This document shows positions 46,989-56,005 of a DNA stretch of 64,000 nucleotides, piece by piece. The position numbers and the translations under genes are program-made. Each line of letters begins with the position of its first letter. Position 1 is the first letter of the stretch. The notes below the pieces were generated by a model. It was not told the DNA's origin. It saw only the letters and a list, made by a program, of their open reading frames with translations, and did no database searches. The stretch spans positions 186,001 through 250,000 of the forward strand of contig NZ_JAMGBG010000013.1 in the NCBI RefSeq assembly GCF_023516595.1, given 5' to 3'. This DNA is from Streptomyces neyagawaensis. Its GTDB lineage: Bacteria > Actinomycetota > Actinomycetes > Streptomycetales > Streptomycetaceae.

Positions 46989-47726
46989 TCAGCGCTCCGC
47001 CTTGGTCTTGAAGCCGCGCCCCCACTGCAGGCCCCACCCGTAGAGCCGGTCGAGCTCCGCCTGGAAGCCGTAGACGAACTTCACCTCCCGGCGCACGATG
47101 ATCTCCCCCTTGACGTTCTCGATCATCACCACCGCGCACGAGCGGGCCTGCGGGTGGCGCTCGTCGAGCCCGATCTCGATCCGGGGGCCGTTGCTCGGGT
47201 ACAGCGTCACGACCGCGTGCGTGCGGTCGAAGGCCGGCGTCTGGTCGTAGATGTAGACGAAGACGAGCATCCGCTTGAAGTCGTCGCGATGGTCCAGGTT
47301 GATGTACATGGTCTCGCCGGACCCCGACCCGAACCGGTCGTCGCCGCTGAGCCGCATGTACGGCGGGTCGTTGATGTCGCCGAGGAAGCCGCCCAGCGGC
47401 TGCACGACCCCCTTCGTCCCGTCGGCCAGCTCGTACAGACAGCCGAGGTCGAGGTCGACGTTGACCATGCTCTGGCTGTGCGCCACCACCTGCTCCGGCT
47501 TGAGCGCCCTGAAGGGGTGCCGGAGCACGCTCTGCCGCTTGGGTCCGCCTATGTCGGAGGTCCGCATCCGCCAGGACAGGTTGACGCGCAGATGGCCGGT
47601 GGCGGCGCCCTGCTTGCTGAGGGAGACCTTCTGGTGCCGTTTGGTCAGCTCGATGGCGTTGGTCGCCGCGTTGCCCGCGTCGAACTCCGTGGCCCGTCCG
47701 CGCCAGAGGTTGTCCAGAAAACTCAT
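46989..47726 (-). CDS. TerA-like tellurium-resistance family protein
   Basis: 245 aa from ATG 47726 (MSFLDNLWRGRATEF). The core VDLDLGCLYELADGTKGVVQPLG, DDRFGSGSGETMYINLDHRDDFKRMLVFVYIYDQ and VVTLYPSNGPRIEI matches the TerD superfamily branch called TerA. It lacks the full DLDASAF signature, as TerA proteins do. Downstream of TerC-like and TerD genes on the same strand with 166 bp and a terminator before it. Confidence 0.82.
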   Translation of the reverse strand: MSFLDNLWRGRATEFDAGNAATNAIELTKRHQKVSLSKQGAATGHLRVNLSWRMRTSDIGGPKRQSVLRHPFRALKPEQVVAHSQSMVNVDLDLGCLYELADGTKGVVQPLGGFLGDINDPPYMRLSGDDRFGSGSGETMYINLDHRDDFKRMLVFVYIYDQTPAFDRTHAVVTLYPSNGPRIEIGLDERHPQARSCAVVMIENVKGEIIVRREVKFVYGFQAELDRLYGWGLQWGRGFKTKAER

Positions 47727-47764
47727 GCCCGCCCCACAACTGCCGTGTCGTCGCGTCAACCACC

Positions 47765-47808
47765 AGCGGGGCGGCCGACGAGGACGAGTCCTCGTCGGCC
47801 GCCCCGCT
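47765..47808. terminator. long 21-bp hairpin between TerC-like and TerA-like genes
   Basis: AGCGGGGCGGCCGACGAGGA plus C (47765-47785) is followed after 2 nt by its exact complement (47788-47808). It lies 84 bp after the DUF475 gene and 38 bp before the TerA-like start, so it probably ends transcripts of the upstream Ter genes. Confidence 0.7.
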
Positions 47809-47892
47809 CAGAGCGTTCCCTCACCTGGAGGGCAGTCACACTCCGGAACCGGTCACACCGGCCCCGGCTTCCGGGTCGTACCCGCCTCGGGG

Positions 47893-49035
47893 TCAGACGC
47901 CGGACGCCACCTCCTCCTTGGAGGACTCAGCTTTTCCCTCCGCGGCCGCCAGCGCCTTGTTGCGGCGGACCGAGGACCAGAAGGACCAGGCGATCAGGAC
48001 GACACCGATGAGGCCCGTGATGATCTCGTTGATCTCGTACTGGATGGTGACGAGCAGGATCACGGCGAGGGCGCCGATCGCGTAGTGCGCGCCGTGCTCC
48101 AGGTAGACGTAGTCGTCGAGGGTGCCCTGGCGGACCAGGTAGACGGTGAGCGACCGGACGTACATCGCGCCGATACCCAGGCCGAGCGCCATCAGGACGA
48201 TGTCGTTGGTGATGGCGAACGCGCCGATCACGCCGTCGAAGGAGAACGACGCGTCCAGGACCTCCAGGTAGAGGAACATGAAGAACGCGGCCTTGCCGGC
48301 GAGGGCGACGGCCGAACGCGGCTTGCCGCTGCGCTCCGCCTCCTCCTCCGCCTCGTGCTCGCGCTCCTCCTCTTCCTCCAGGCGGTTCTCGAAGAAGCTG
48401 GAGAGACCGCCGACGATGAGATAGGTGATGAGGCCCGCGAGACCGGAGATCAGCACGGTCTGCGCCTTGTCGACATGGGTGCCGCCGTGCTGGTGGGCGT
48501 GGGTCGCGAAGGTCATCGAGGTGATCAGCAGGACGATCATCGCGATGCAGGCGGACAGCATGTCGATCTTGCCGAGCTTGGCCAGCGGACGCTCCAGCCA
48601 GCCCAGCCACTTGATGTCCCGGTCCTCGAAGATGAAGTCGAGGAAGATCATCAACAGGAACATACCGCCGAACGCCGCGATCGACGGGTGGGCGTCGGTC
48701 ACGTACTGCTGGTACTGGTCCTTGTCGGTGAGCGCCAGGTCGACGGCCTCGATCGGGCCCAGCTTGGCGCTGATCGCGACGATCACGACGGGGAACACCA
48801 GGCGCATGCCGAAGACGGCGATGAGGATGCCGATGGTGAGGAAGATCTTCTGCCAGAAGGCATTCATCTTCTTCAGGATCCCGGCGTTGACCACTGCGTT
48901 GTCGAACGACAACGAGATCTCCAGGATGGACAGGATGGCGACGAGCCCGAGCGCCGTCCACCCGTCGTAGAGAACCGCTGCAACCAAGCCGAGCGCGGTG
49001 ACCGCGAACGACCAGCCGAAGGTTTTCAGAACCAC
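47893..49035 (-). CDS. TerC-superfamily membrane protein (DUF475)
   Basis: 380 aa, about nine helices. The TerC ion motif occurs twice: LEISLSFDNAVVNAGIL (about residues 38-54) and LEVLDASFSFDGVIGAFAI (about 257-275), the (E)xSLSxDN signature. A His-rich loop THAHQHGGTH could bind metal, and an acidic-basic helix FFENRLEEEEEREHEAEEE lies between repeats. TerC proteins anchor metal-stress complexes and are linked to Mn2+/tellurite resistance. GTG 49035 start with a weak ribosome site. Confidence 0.87.
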   Translation of the reverse strand: MVLKTFGWSFAVTALGLVAAVLYDGWTALGLVAILSILEISLSFDNAVVNAGILKKMNAFWQKIFLTIGILIAVFGMRLVFPVVIVAISAKLGPIEAVDLALTDKDQYQQYVTDAHPSIAAFGGMFLLMIFLDFIFEDRDIKWLGWLERPLAKLGKIDMLSACIAMIVLLITSMTFATHAHQHGGTHVDKAQTVLISGLAGLITYLIVGGLSSFFENRLEEEEEREHEAEEEAERSGKPRSAVALAGKAAFFMFLYLEVLDASFSFDGVIGAFAITNDIVLMALGLGIGAMYVRSLTVYLVRQGTLDDYVYLEHGAHYAIGALAVILLVTIQYEINEIITGLIGVVLIAWSFWSSVRRNKALAAAEGKAESSKEEVASGV

Positions 49036-49186
49036 TGGCTACCCAATCGTGTGTGTACGGGGTTCCCCCGCGCCGCGCGCGGCTTTACCAAACATTGACT
49101 CCGAAGCCGAAGTCTAGTCGGGCGCCCCTCGTCCCCCACCAGGCCCCAGGTTTTGCGCATATAGCGCTGGACCCACCGGAAGGGCC

Positions 49187-49762
49187 CTACGACACATTGA
49201 CCCCGAAATCCAGGGCGATACCGCGCAAGCCTGACGCGTACCCCTGACCGACCGCGCGGAACTTCCATTCCCCGCCGTATCGGTAGACCTCACCGAAGAT
49301 CATCGCGGTCTCGGTGGAGGCGTCCTCCGAGAGGTCGTAGCGGGCCAGTTCCTGGCCGTCGAGCTGGTTGACGACGCGGATGAAGGCGTTGCTGATCTGT
49401 CCGAAGGACTGGCCGCGGTTGTCCGCGTCATGGATGGAGACCGGAAACACGATCTTGTCGACGGTCGCGGGCACCATGGAGAGGTCGATGATGATCGACT
49501 CGTCGTCGCCCTCCCCCTCGCCGGTGAGGTTGTCACCGGTGTGCTTCACCGAGCCGTCGGGGCTCGTCAGGTTGTTGTAGAAGACGAACCACTCGTCCCC
49601 CAGCACCCGGCCCCCCTGGCACAGCAGCGCACTGGCGTCGAGGTCGAAAGGGGCTCCGGTGGTGGTCCGGACGTCCCAGCCGAGTCCGATCATCACCTGA
49701 GTGAGGTTCGGCGCGGCCTTGGAGAGGGAGACATTGCCTCCCTTGGCGAGCGTGACGCCCAT
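49187..49762 (-). CDS. terD: TerD-family protein
   Basis: 191 aa, whole protein is one TerD domain: [130 protein letters not shown]. The acidic loops form the two Ca2+ sites. GGGGAGGACC lies before ATG 49762. It is closely related to the next gene, a tandem duplicate. Confidence 0.92.
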   Translation of the reverse strand: MGVTLAKGGNVSLSKAAPNLTQVMIGLGWDVRTTTGAPFDLDASALLCQGGRVLGDEWFVFYNNLTSPDGSVKHTGDNLTGEGEGDDESIIIDLSMVPATVDKIVFPVSIHDADNRGQSFGQISNAFIRVVNQLDGQELARYDLSEDASTETAMIFGEVYRYGGEWKFRAVGQGYASGLRGIALDFGVNVS

Positions 49763-49888
49763 GGTGCTGGTCCTCCCCGATGTCTGGCTTCGCAAGTGTT
49801 CAGTTGTGGTGTACGAGCGCGTCCGGCGCCGCGGTCGAGGACGACTGCGGCGCCGGAGCGGTGAGCCGGATGGTTCTTCCCCGGTGGC

Positions 49889-50464
49889 TCAGACGTTCAC
49901 ACCGAAGTCCTGGGCGATACCGCGCAGACCCGAGGCGTACCCCTGGCCGATGGCGCGGAACTTCCACTCGGCGCCGTGCCGGTAGAGCTCACCGAAGACC
50001 ATGGCGGTCTCGGTGGAGGCGTCCTCGGACAGGTCGTAACGGGCGATCTCCGCCTCGCCGGCCTGGTTCACCACGCGGATGAAGGCGTTGCGGACCTGAC
50101 CGAAGGACTGCTGGCGGTTCTCGGCGTCGTAGATCGAGACCGGGAAGACGATCTTCTCGATCTCGGCCGGCACGGCGGCGAGGTTGACCTTGATCTGCTC
50201 GTCGTCGCCCTCGCCCTCACCGGTGAGGTTGTCACCGGTGTGCTCCACGGAGCCGTCGGGGCTCTTGAGGTTGTTGAAGAAGACGAAGTTGGCGTCACTG
50301 CTGACCTTGCCCGACGCGTCCAGCAGCAGCGCGCTGGCGTCGAGGTCGAAGTCCGTGCCGGTGGTGGTGCGGATGTCCCACCCCAGACCGACGATGACCG
50401 CGGTCAGGCCCGGGGCCTCCTTGGTCAGCGATACGTTGCCGCCCTTGCTGAGGCTGACTCCCAC
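49889..50464 (-). CDS. terD: TerD-family protein, paralogue
   Basis: 191 aa, same length and motifs as the neighbouring TerD ([57 protein letters not shown]). Differences cluster in the second and third strands, so the duplicates are old. GTG 50464 is preceded by GGGAGGACTTC. Known: TerD proteins bind Ca2+ and affect oxidative stress and differentiation in Streptomyces. Confidence 0.92.
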   Translation of the reverse strand: MGVSLSKGGNVSLTKEAPGLTAVIVGLGWDIRTTTGTDFDLDASALLLDASGKVSSDANFVFFNNLKSPDGSVEHTGDNLTGEGEGDDEQIKVNLAAVPAEIEKIVFPVSIYDAENRQQSFGQVRNAFIRVVNQAGEAEIARYDLSEDASTETAMVFGELYRHGAEWKFRAIGQGYASGLRGIAQDFGVNV

Positions 50465-50577
50465 GAAGTCCTCCCATAGATGTCTGGGGCGGGGAGCCCC
50501 GTCGTGCGTTGGTATCGGATCAACGTGTCGATCCTAGTGACGGGTTCCCGAGAACCGCAGGCCTTGGAACCGAAGAA

Positions 50578-51036
50578 TCACAGGGTGTCGAGCGCGGCGA
50601 CGTACTCGTTCAGGTCACGGGCGTCCGGCAGGGCGTTGACGACCGTCCAGCGCACGACGCCCTCCTTGTCAATGATGAACGTCCCGCGCACCGCGCAGCC
50701 CTTGTCCGCGTCGAAGACGCCGTACGCACGGGAGACCTCGCCGTGCGGCCAGAAGTCCGACAGCAGGGGGTACTCCAGCCCCTCCTGGTCGGCGAAGACC
50801 CGCAGGGTGTGGATGGAGTCGTTCGACACGGCCAGCAGCTGGACGTCGTCGTTGACGAACTTCGGCAGGTTGTCCCGCAGCTCGCACAGCTCACCCGTGC
50901 ACACCCCGGTGAAGGCGAACGGGTAGAAGAGCAGCACCACGTTCTTCTCGCCGCGGAAGTCCGAGAGCTTCACCGTGGCGCCGTGGTTGTCCTTGAGCTC
51001 GAAGTCGGGTGCCTTGTCGCCGACCTGGATCGCCAT
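50578..51036 (-). CDS. AhpE/BCP-type peroxiredoxin
   Basis: 152 aa. [15 protein letters not shown] opens the thioredoxin fold; [17 protein letters not shown] carries the peroxidatic Cys46 in TxxC, and a second Cys51 that could act as resolving cysteine (M. tuberculosis AhpE is 1-Cys). A third Cys is in KGCAVRGTF; the active-site Arg is there too. Reduces peroxides and peroxynitrite. Lies 113 bp upstream of the TerD pair on the same strand, consistent with a shared stress role. Confidence 0.9.
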   Translation of the reverse strand: MAIQVGDKAPDFELKDNHGATVKLSDFRGEKNVVLLFYPFAFTGVCTGELCELRDNLPKFVNDDVQLLAVSNDSIHTLRVFADQEGLEYPLLSDFWPHGEVSRAYGVFDADKGCAVRGTFIIDKEGVVRWTVVNALPDARDLNEYVAALDTL

Positions 51037-51108
51037 GATTTCCTGCGTCCCTTCGTAGGGCTGTTCGGGTGACCCAGCCTACGCAGGTGACCGGGCGGGA
51101 AAACGGAG

Positions 51109-51149
51109 CGCCCCTGGACGGGCCCTGTAGGGGCGCCCGTCCAGGGGCG
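51109..51149. terminator. 15-bp-stem hairpin terminator after DUF3052
   Basis: CGCCCCTGGACGGGC (51109-51123) pairs with GCCCGTCCAGGGGCG (51135-51149) around an 11-nt loop. It separates the DUF3052 and peroxiredoxin genes and flows into a copy of the dispersed repeat. Confidence 0.7.
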
Positions 51150-51186
51150 AGGGGAACTGCGCGACCGGCCACGACAAGCCGCGACC
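51141..51186 (+). repeat. dispersed GGGGAACTGCGCG repeat, copy 3
   Basis: Contains CAGGGGCGAGGGGAACTGCG, then CGACCGGCCACGAC, matching copy 4 (inverted at 55711) almost base for base. Like copy 1 it starts inside the right arm of a terminator hairpin. Confidence 0.7.
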
Positions 51187-51224
51187 GCCTCGACGCAGAA
51201 CCCACCGAGTTCTCGGGCGACGCT

Positions 51225-51665
51225 CTATTTCTTGCCGGACTTCGCCGCCTTCGGCGTCACCAGACGGCTTCCGCTCCAGTCCTTGCCGACGCTGACGCTC
51301 TTCGACGCGGACAACCCCGCGGTCGTCGCGGCTTCCGAGATGTCACTGGGCTCCACATAGCCGTCGCGCCCTGTCTTGGGCGTCAGCAGCAGGATCGAGC
51401 CACCCTCCTCGATGTACGTGGTGGCGTCCACCAGCACATCCGTCAGGTCGCCGTCGTCGTCACGGAACCACAGCACGACGGCATCGGCCACGTCGTCGTA
51501 GTCCTCGTCGACGAGATCGCTGCCGATGACTTCCTCGATGGACTCGCGGAGCTCCTGGTCGACATCGTCGTCGTAGCCGATCTCCTGGACCACCTGCTCG
51601 GGCTGGAACCCCAGCCTCGCGGCAGGGTTCGTCCGCTCCTCCGCGTGGTCCGCGGTCGCGCTCAC
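51225..51665 (-). CDS. DUF3052 protein
   Basis: 146 aa from GTG 51665, AGGAGG 6-7 nt upstream. AARLGFQPEQVVQEIGYDDDVDQELRESIEE and DADVVLWFRDDDGDLTD-type text are the DUF3052 signature, followed by GSILLLTPKTGRDGYVEPSDI. Small acidic cytosolic protein, possibly a SAM-fold remnant, function unknown. Divergent from aceE; this neighbour relation is familiar from other Streptomyces (S. coelicolor, from memory). Confidence 0.88.
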   Translation of the reverse strand: MSATADHAEERTNPAARLGFQPEQVVQEIGYDDDVDQELRESIEEVIGSDLVDEDYDDVADAVVLWFRDDDGDLTDVLVDATTYIEEGGSILLLTPKTGRDGYVEPSDISEAATTAGLSASKSVSVGKDWSGSRLVTPKAAKSGKK

Positions 51666-52067
51666 GGGTTGCCTCCTGATCATGTTTCGGGTGGGGTCGC
51701 CCCCGGGGAATCAGCCACGCGCGTACGCGAAGCGTTGGCCGTAGTCCACACGGGCGGGACGGATCGCGCAAGTACCCAGCCTGCGAGACCGCCGAAACGG
51801 TGACGATCCGGGCCGTGTCCACGCAACTCCAGGCATCGATTCCCAGCACCGGGTGACGCACACCACACCATTGTGTCCGGTTTGCGCATTCGGCAACCGC
51901 TCGGGGGTACGAGTGCCGCATGTCCTTCCTACTGTGACAGAGCGGATGACCAGCTTGGTTACCTCTCGGTAGAGATGACGTTTGCGCCCTCGAGGTACAC
52001 GATGGGGGGCGGTGCAGGCACCCATAAGAACCCATGAAGAGTGGCCCTCTGACAGCTAAGGAACAGC
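51666..52067. other. 402-bp divergent control region between DUF3052 and aceE
   Basis: No gene is seen. A moderately AT-richer section (51930-51985, CTTGGTTACCTCTCGGTAGA) is the best place for the aceE promoter, but no convincing -35/-10 pair can be fixed. The aceE ribosome site AAGGAACAG is at 52058-52066. Confidence 0.4.
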
Positions 52068-54815
52068 GTGGCTTCCGGATCCGATCGCAATCCGATCATC
52101 ATTGGCGGCCTTCCGAGTCAGGTCCCTGACTTCGATCCCGAGGAGACCCAGGAGTGGCTCGACTCGCTCGACGCCGCCGTGGACCAGCGCGGGCGTGAGC
52201 GCGCGCGCTACCTGATGCTCCGGCTCATCGAGCGGGCCCGCGAGAAGCGCGTGGCCGTGCCCGAGATGCGCAGCACGGACTACGTCAACACCATCCCCAC
52301 CAAGGCGGAGCCGTTCTTCCCGGGCAACGAGGAGATCGAGCGGAAGATCCTCAACGCCACGCGGTGGAACGCCGCCGTGATGGTGTCCAGGGCCCAGCGC
52401 CCGGGCATCGGCGTGGGTGGCCACATCGCGACCTTCGCGTCGTCCGCCTCCCTCTACGACGTGGGCTTCAACCACTTCTTCCGGGGCAAGGAGGAGGGCG
52501 ACGGCGGCGACCAGATCTTCTTCCAGGGGCACGCCTCCCCCGGTATCTACGCCCGCGCGTTCCTGCTGGACCGGCTCGGCGAGCAGCAGCTCGACGCGTT
52601 CCGCCAGGAGAAGTCGAAGGCGCCGTACGGCCTGTCCAGCTATCCGCACCCGCGGCTGATGCCGGACTTCTGGGAGTTCCCGACCGTCTCCATGGGCCTC
52701 GGCCCGCTGGGCGCGATCTTCCAGGCGCGGATGAACCGCTACATGGAGGCGCGCGGGATCGCGGACACCTCCAAGTCCCATGTCTGGGCGTTCCTCGGCG
52801 ACGGCGAGATGGACGAGCCGGAGTCGCTCGGCCAGCTCACGCTCGCCGCCCGTGAGGGCCTCGACAACCTGACCTTCGTCGTCAACTGCAACCTCCAGCG
52901 CCTCGACGGTCCGGTGCGCGGCAACGGCAAGGTCATCCAGGAGCTGGAGTCGGTCTTCCGGGGCGCCGGCTGGAACGTGATCAAGCTGGTGTGGGACCGC
53001 AGCTGGGACCCGCTGCTCGCCCAGGACCGCGACGGTGTGCTCGTCAACAAGATGAACACCACGCCGGACGGCCAGTTCCAGACGTACGCGACGGAGACCG
53101 GCGCGTACATCCGCGACCACTTCTTCGGCGACGACCACCGGCTGCGCGCCATGGTCGAGAACATGTCCGACGACCAGATCCTGCACCTGGGCCGCGGCGG
53201 TCACGACCACCGCAAGATCTACGCGGCGTACAAGGCGGCCCACGAGCACAAGGGCCAGCCGACGGTCATCCTGGCCAAGACCATCAAGGGCTGGACGCTG
53301 GGGCCGAACTTCGAGGGCCGCAACGCCACGCACCAGATGAAGAAGCTGACCGTCGCCGACCTCAAGGGCTTCCGCGACCGTCTGCACCTGCCGATCTCCG
53401 ACAAGGAGCTGGAGAGCGGGCTCCCGCCGTACTACCACCCCGGGCGGAACTCCGACGAGATCCAGTACATGCACGACCGCCGCAAGGGGCTCGGCGGTTA
53501 TGTGCCCACCCGCGTCGTACGGGCGAAGCCGCTGCCCCTGCCCGAGGACAAGACGTACGCGAGTGTGAAGAAGGGCTCCGGTCAGCAGTCGATCGCCACC
53601 ACCATGGCGTTCGTACGACTGCTGAAGGACCTCATGCGGGACAAGGAGATTGGCAAGCGGTTCGTGCTGATCGCGCCCGACGAGTACCGCACCTTCGGCA
53701 TGGACTCGTTCTTCCCGAGCGCGAAGATCTACAACCCGCTCGGGCAGCAGTACGAGGCGGTCGACCGTGACCTGCTGCTCGCGTACAAGGAGTCGCCGAC
53801 GGGTCAGATGCTGCACGACGGCATCTCCGAGGCGGGCTGCACGGCGTCGCTGATCGCGGCCGGTTCGGCGTACGCGACGCACGGCGAGCCGCTGATCCCG
53901 GTCTACGTCTTCTACTCGATGTTCGGTTTCCAGCGCACCGGCGACCAGTTCTGGCAGATGTCCGACCAGCTCGCGCGCGGCTTCGTCCTGGGCGCGACCG
54001 CGGGGCGTACGACGCTGACCGGTGAGGGTCTCCAGCACGCGGACGGGCACTCGCAGCTGCTGGCCTCCACCAACCCGGGCTGTGTCGCCTACGACCCGGC
54101 GTTCGGCTTCGAGATCGCGCACATCGTGAAGGACGGTCTGCGCCGGATGTACGGCGAGACCGCCGACGGCAAGCCCGGCGAGGACGTCTTCTACTACCTC
54201 ACCGTCTACAACGAGCCGATCCAGCACCCGGCCGAGCCCGCCGACGTCGACGTCGACGGCATCCTCAAGGGCATCCACCGCTTCAAGGCCGGCGAGTCGG
54301 GTGCCGTCCCGGCGCAGATCATCGCGTCCGGTGTCGCGGTGCCCTGGGCGGTCGAGGCGCAGCAGATCCTCGCCGCCGAGTGGAACGTCAAGGCGGACGT
54401 CTGGTCGGCGACCTCCTGGAACGAGCTGCGCCGCGAGGCGGTCGAGGTGGAGCGGCACAACCTGCTCCACCCGGAGGAGGAGCAGCAGGTCCCGTACGTG
54501 ACGCGGAAGCTGAGCGGCGCCGAGGGGCCGTTCGTGGCCGTCTCCGACTGGATGCGGTCGGTTCCGGACCAGATCGCGCGGTGGGTGCCGGGCACGTACC
54601 AGTCGCTCGGCGCGGACGGTTTCGGCTTCGCGGACACGCGGGGCGCGGCGCGGCGGTACTTCCACATCGACGCCCAGTCGATCGTGGTCGCGGTGCTGAC
54701 CGAGCTGGCGCGTGAGGGCAAGGTCGACCGCTCGGTGCTCAAGCAGGCCATCGACCGCTACCAGCTGCTGGACGTCTCCGCGGCCGACCCCGGCGCCGCC
54801 GGCGGCGACGCATAG
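52068..54815 (+). CDS. aceE: pyruvate dehydrogenase E1, homodimeric type
   Basis: 915 aa, full length for homodimeric AceE. Thiamin diphosphate motif starts [17 protein letters not shown] and ends [31 protein letters not shown] substrate region, [15 protein letters not shown], and the pyrimidine domain [29 protein letters not shown], and [14 protein letters not shown] are all present. Decarboxylates pyruvate and acetylates the E2 lipoyl group. GTG start after AAGGAACAG. E2/E3 genes are not adjacent, as is usual here. Confidence 0.97.
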   Translation: MASGSDRNPIIIGGLPSQVPDFDPEETQEWLDSLDAAVDQRGRERARYLMLRLIERAREKRVAVPEMRSTDYVNTIPTKAEPFFPGNEEIERKILNATRWNAAVMVSRAQRPGIGVGGHIATFASSASLYDVGFNHFFRGKEEGDGGDQIFFQGHASPGIYARAFLLDRLGEQQLDAFRQEKSKAPYGLSSYPHPRLMPDFWEFPTVSMGLGPLGAIFQARMNRYMEARGIADTSKSHVWAFLGDGEMDEPESLGQLTLAAREGLDNLTFVVNCNLQRLDGPVRGNGKVIQELESVFRGAGWNVIKLVWDRSWDPLLAQDRDGVLVNKMNTTPDGQFQTYATETGAYIRDHFFGDDHRLRAMVENMSDDQILHLGRGGHDHRKIYAAYKAAHEHKGQPTVILAKTIKGWTLGPNFEGRNATHQMKKLTVADLKGFRDRLHLPISDKELESGLPPYYHPGRNSDEIQYMHDRRKGLGGYVPTRVVRAKPLPLPEDKTYASVKKGSGQQSIATTMAFVRLLKDLMRDKEIGKRFVLIAPDEYRTFGMDSFFPSAKIYNPLGQQYEAVDRDLLLAYKESPTGQMLHDGISEAGCTASLIAAGSAYATHGEPLIPVYVFYSMFGFQRTGDQFWQMSDQLARGFVLGATAGRTTLTGEGLQHADGHSQLLASTNPGCVAYDPAFGFEIAHIVKDGLRRMYGETADGKPGEDVFYYLTVYNEPIQHPAEPADVDVDGILKGIHRFKAGESGAVPAQIIASGVAVPWAVEAQQILAAEWNVKADVWSATSWNELRREAVEVERHNLLHPEEEQQVPYVTRKLSGAEGPFVAVSDWMRSVPDQIARWVPGTYQSLGADGFGFADTRGAARRYFHIDAQSIVVAVLTELAREGKVDRSVLKQAIDRYQLLDVSAADPGAAGGDA

Positions 54816-54831
54816 CACGGGGCGACCCGTC

Positions 54832-54865
54832 AAGGGGTGGTGAACCTGGGGGTTCACCACCCCTT
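54832..54865 (+). terminator. aceE terminator
   Basis: AAGGGGTGGTGAACC / GGTTCACCACCCCTT, perfect 15-bp stem with a TGGG loop, 17 bp after the aceE stop. It ends only 9 bp before the -10 box of the next gene. Confidence 0.9.
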
Positions 54866-54874
54866 CACGTTTCC

Positions 54875-54880
54875 TACGAT
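54875..54880 (+). promoter_or_regulatory. -10 box of the potassium-channel gene (leaderless)
   Basis: TACGAT ends 6 nt before ATG 54887; no ribosome site exists. TTCACC 16 bp upstream, inside the aceE terminator stem, could be the -35. Confidence 0.5.
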
Positions 54881-54886
54881 GCGCCC

Positions 54887-55642
54887 ATGAAGGAGCGAGT
54901 CACCTCGGCACAGGTCCGGTGGGAGCACAACACGCAGCGGCCGCTGTTCGGTCTGGCCGCGGTGTTCGCCGTCGCGTACGCCGTGCCGATCGTCCGGCCG
55001 GACGCGAGCGCGGACGTGAAGTGGTGGTGCGAGGTCGCCGAGTGGACGGTGTGGGCGGCCTTCGCGCTCGACTACGTGATACGGCTCGGCCTCGCCGAAC
55101 GGCGGCGGGAGTTCGTACGGTCGCGCTGGCTGGACCTGTGCGCGGTGGTGCTGCCGATGGTCCAGCCGTTGCGGCTGCTGCGGGTGGTGGCGACGCTGCT
55201 GCTGGTCGGGCAGCGGGCGCGGATGGCCTCACAGATACGGCTCACGACCTATATCGGCGGGTCGGTGATCGGGCTGCTGATGTTCGGGTCGCTGGCCGTG
55301 CTCTCCGTGGAGCGGGACTCCCCGAACGGGAACATCCACACGTTGGGCGACGCCGTGTGGTGGTCGTTCACGACGATGACGACCGTGGGATACGGGGACC
55401 ACGCGCCGACGACCGGGCTGGGGCGGGTGCTGGCCGTGGGGCTGATGCTGTCGGGGATCGCGCTGCTGGGTGTGGTCACCGCGAACATCGCGGCGTGGTT
55501 CATAGCGCGGTTCGAGAAGGACGACGCGGAGGAGCGGCGGCAGACCGCGGCGATAGCGGAGCTGACCGAGGAGGTACGGCTGCTGCGGGCCGAGGTGATG
55601 GCGCTGCGGGCGGGGAGGGGGGTGCCGGAGCAGCGGCGCTGA
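54887..55642 (+). CDS. voltage-gated-type potassium channel protein
   Basis: 251 aa. Six hydrophobic segments, then the selectivity filter TMTTVGYGDHAP. A basic segment PLRLLRVVATLLLVGQRARMASQIR stands where the S4 voltage sensor would be (four to five Arg). The C-terminal 35 residues are a coiled coil (AEERRQTAAIAELTEEVRLLRAEVMAL), likely for tetramer assembly. Leaderless start. Confidence 0.9.
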   Translation: MKERVTSAQVRWEHNTQRPLFGLAAVFAVAYAVPIVRPDASADVKWWCEVAEWTVWAAFALDYVIRLGLAERRREFVRSRWLDLCAVVLPMVQPLRLLRVVATLLLVGQRARMASQIRLTTYIGGSVIGLLMFGSLAVLSVERDSPNGNIHTLGDAVWWSFTTMTTVGYGDHAPTTGLGRVLAVGLMLSGIALLGVVTANIAAWFIARFEKDDAEERRQTAAIAELTEEVRLLRAEVMALRAGRGVPEQRR

Positions 55643-56005
55643 CGGGAGTGCCTTGAGAGCGCCGGGGGCCTTGGGGGCGCCGCGGGGGCCGTGGAGGTGT
55701 CTTTGCTTGGGCGGGTGCGGGTGCGTCGTGGCCGGTCGCGCAGTTCCCCGCGCCCCTGGGCCTGCCGCACTGCCCGGTGCCGGTAAAGGGCACCCTCGGC
55801 TGTCGTCGGCCGATTGCGCATACCCCCGCCCCTGACTCTGCTCTGCACCCTCGGCTGCTGTCGCCGAGTGTGAGTGCCCGGACTGCTTCCATGACCTCCG
55901 GGCGGAACGGAGGTTCCTCAGTCGAATGTGTGACCTTCGCCTGGGTGGGTCGTTGAGGAGCGTGGTGAGGGTTCGGCCGGTGCGCGGACGGGGGGGTGAT
56001 TGGGG
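55643..56005. other. 363-bp region holding dispersed repeat copy 4 and the left end of the TnpB-type element
   Basis: The inverted repeat copy is at 55711-55758. Right of it the sequence GGAGGTTCCTCAGTCGAATG (55911-55930) is a candidate element left end, since GTTCCT and AGTC also occur in inverted form in the right end (GACTGA...AGGAAC region). Without a second complete copy the left boundary stays open. Confidence 0.4.
55711..55758 (-). repeat. dispersed GGGGAACTGCGCG repeat, copy 4 (inverted)
   Basis: On the minus strand it reads CAGGGGCGCGGGGAACTGCG, CGACCGGCCACGAC, GCACCCGCACCCGC. It shares the first parts with copy 3 and the last with copy 1. Confidence 0.7.

Noticed and set aside
52056..54860. 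Open frame of over 900 codons opposite aceE
   Set aside because: Antisense shadow of a fully conserved enzyme.
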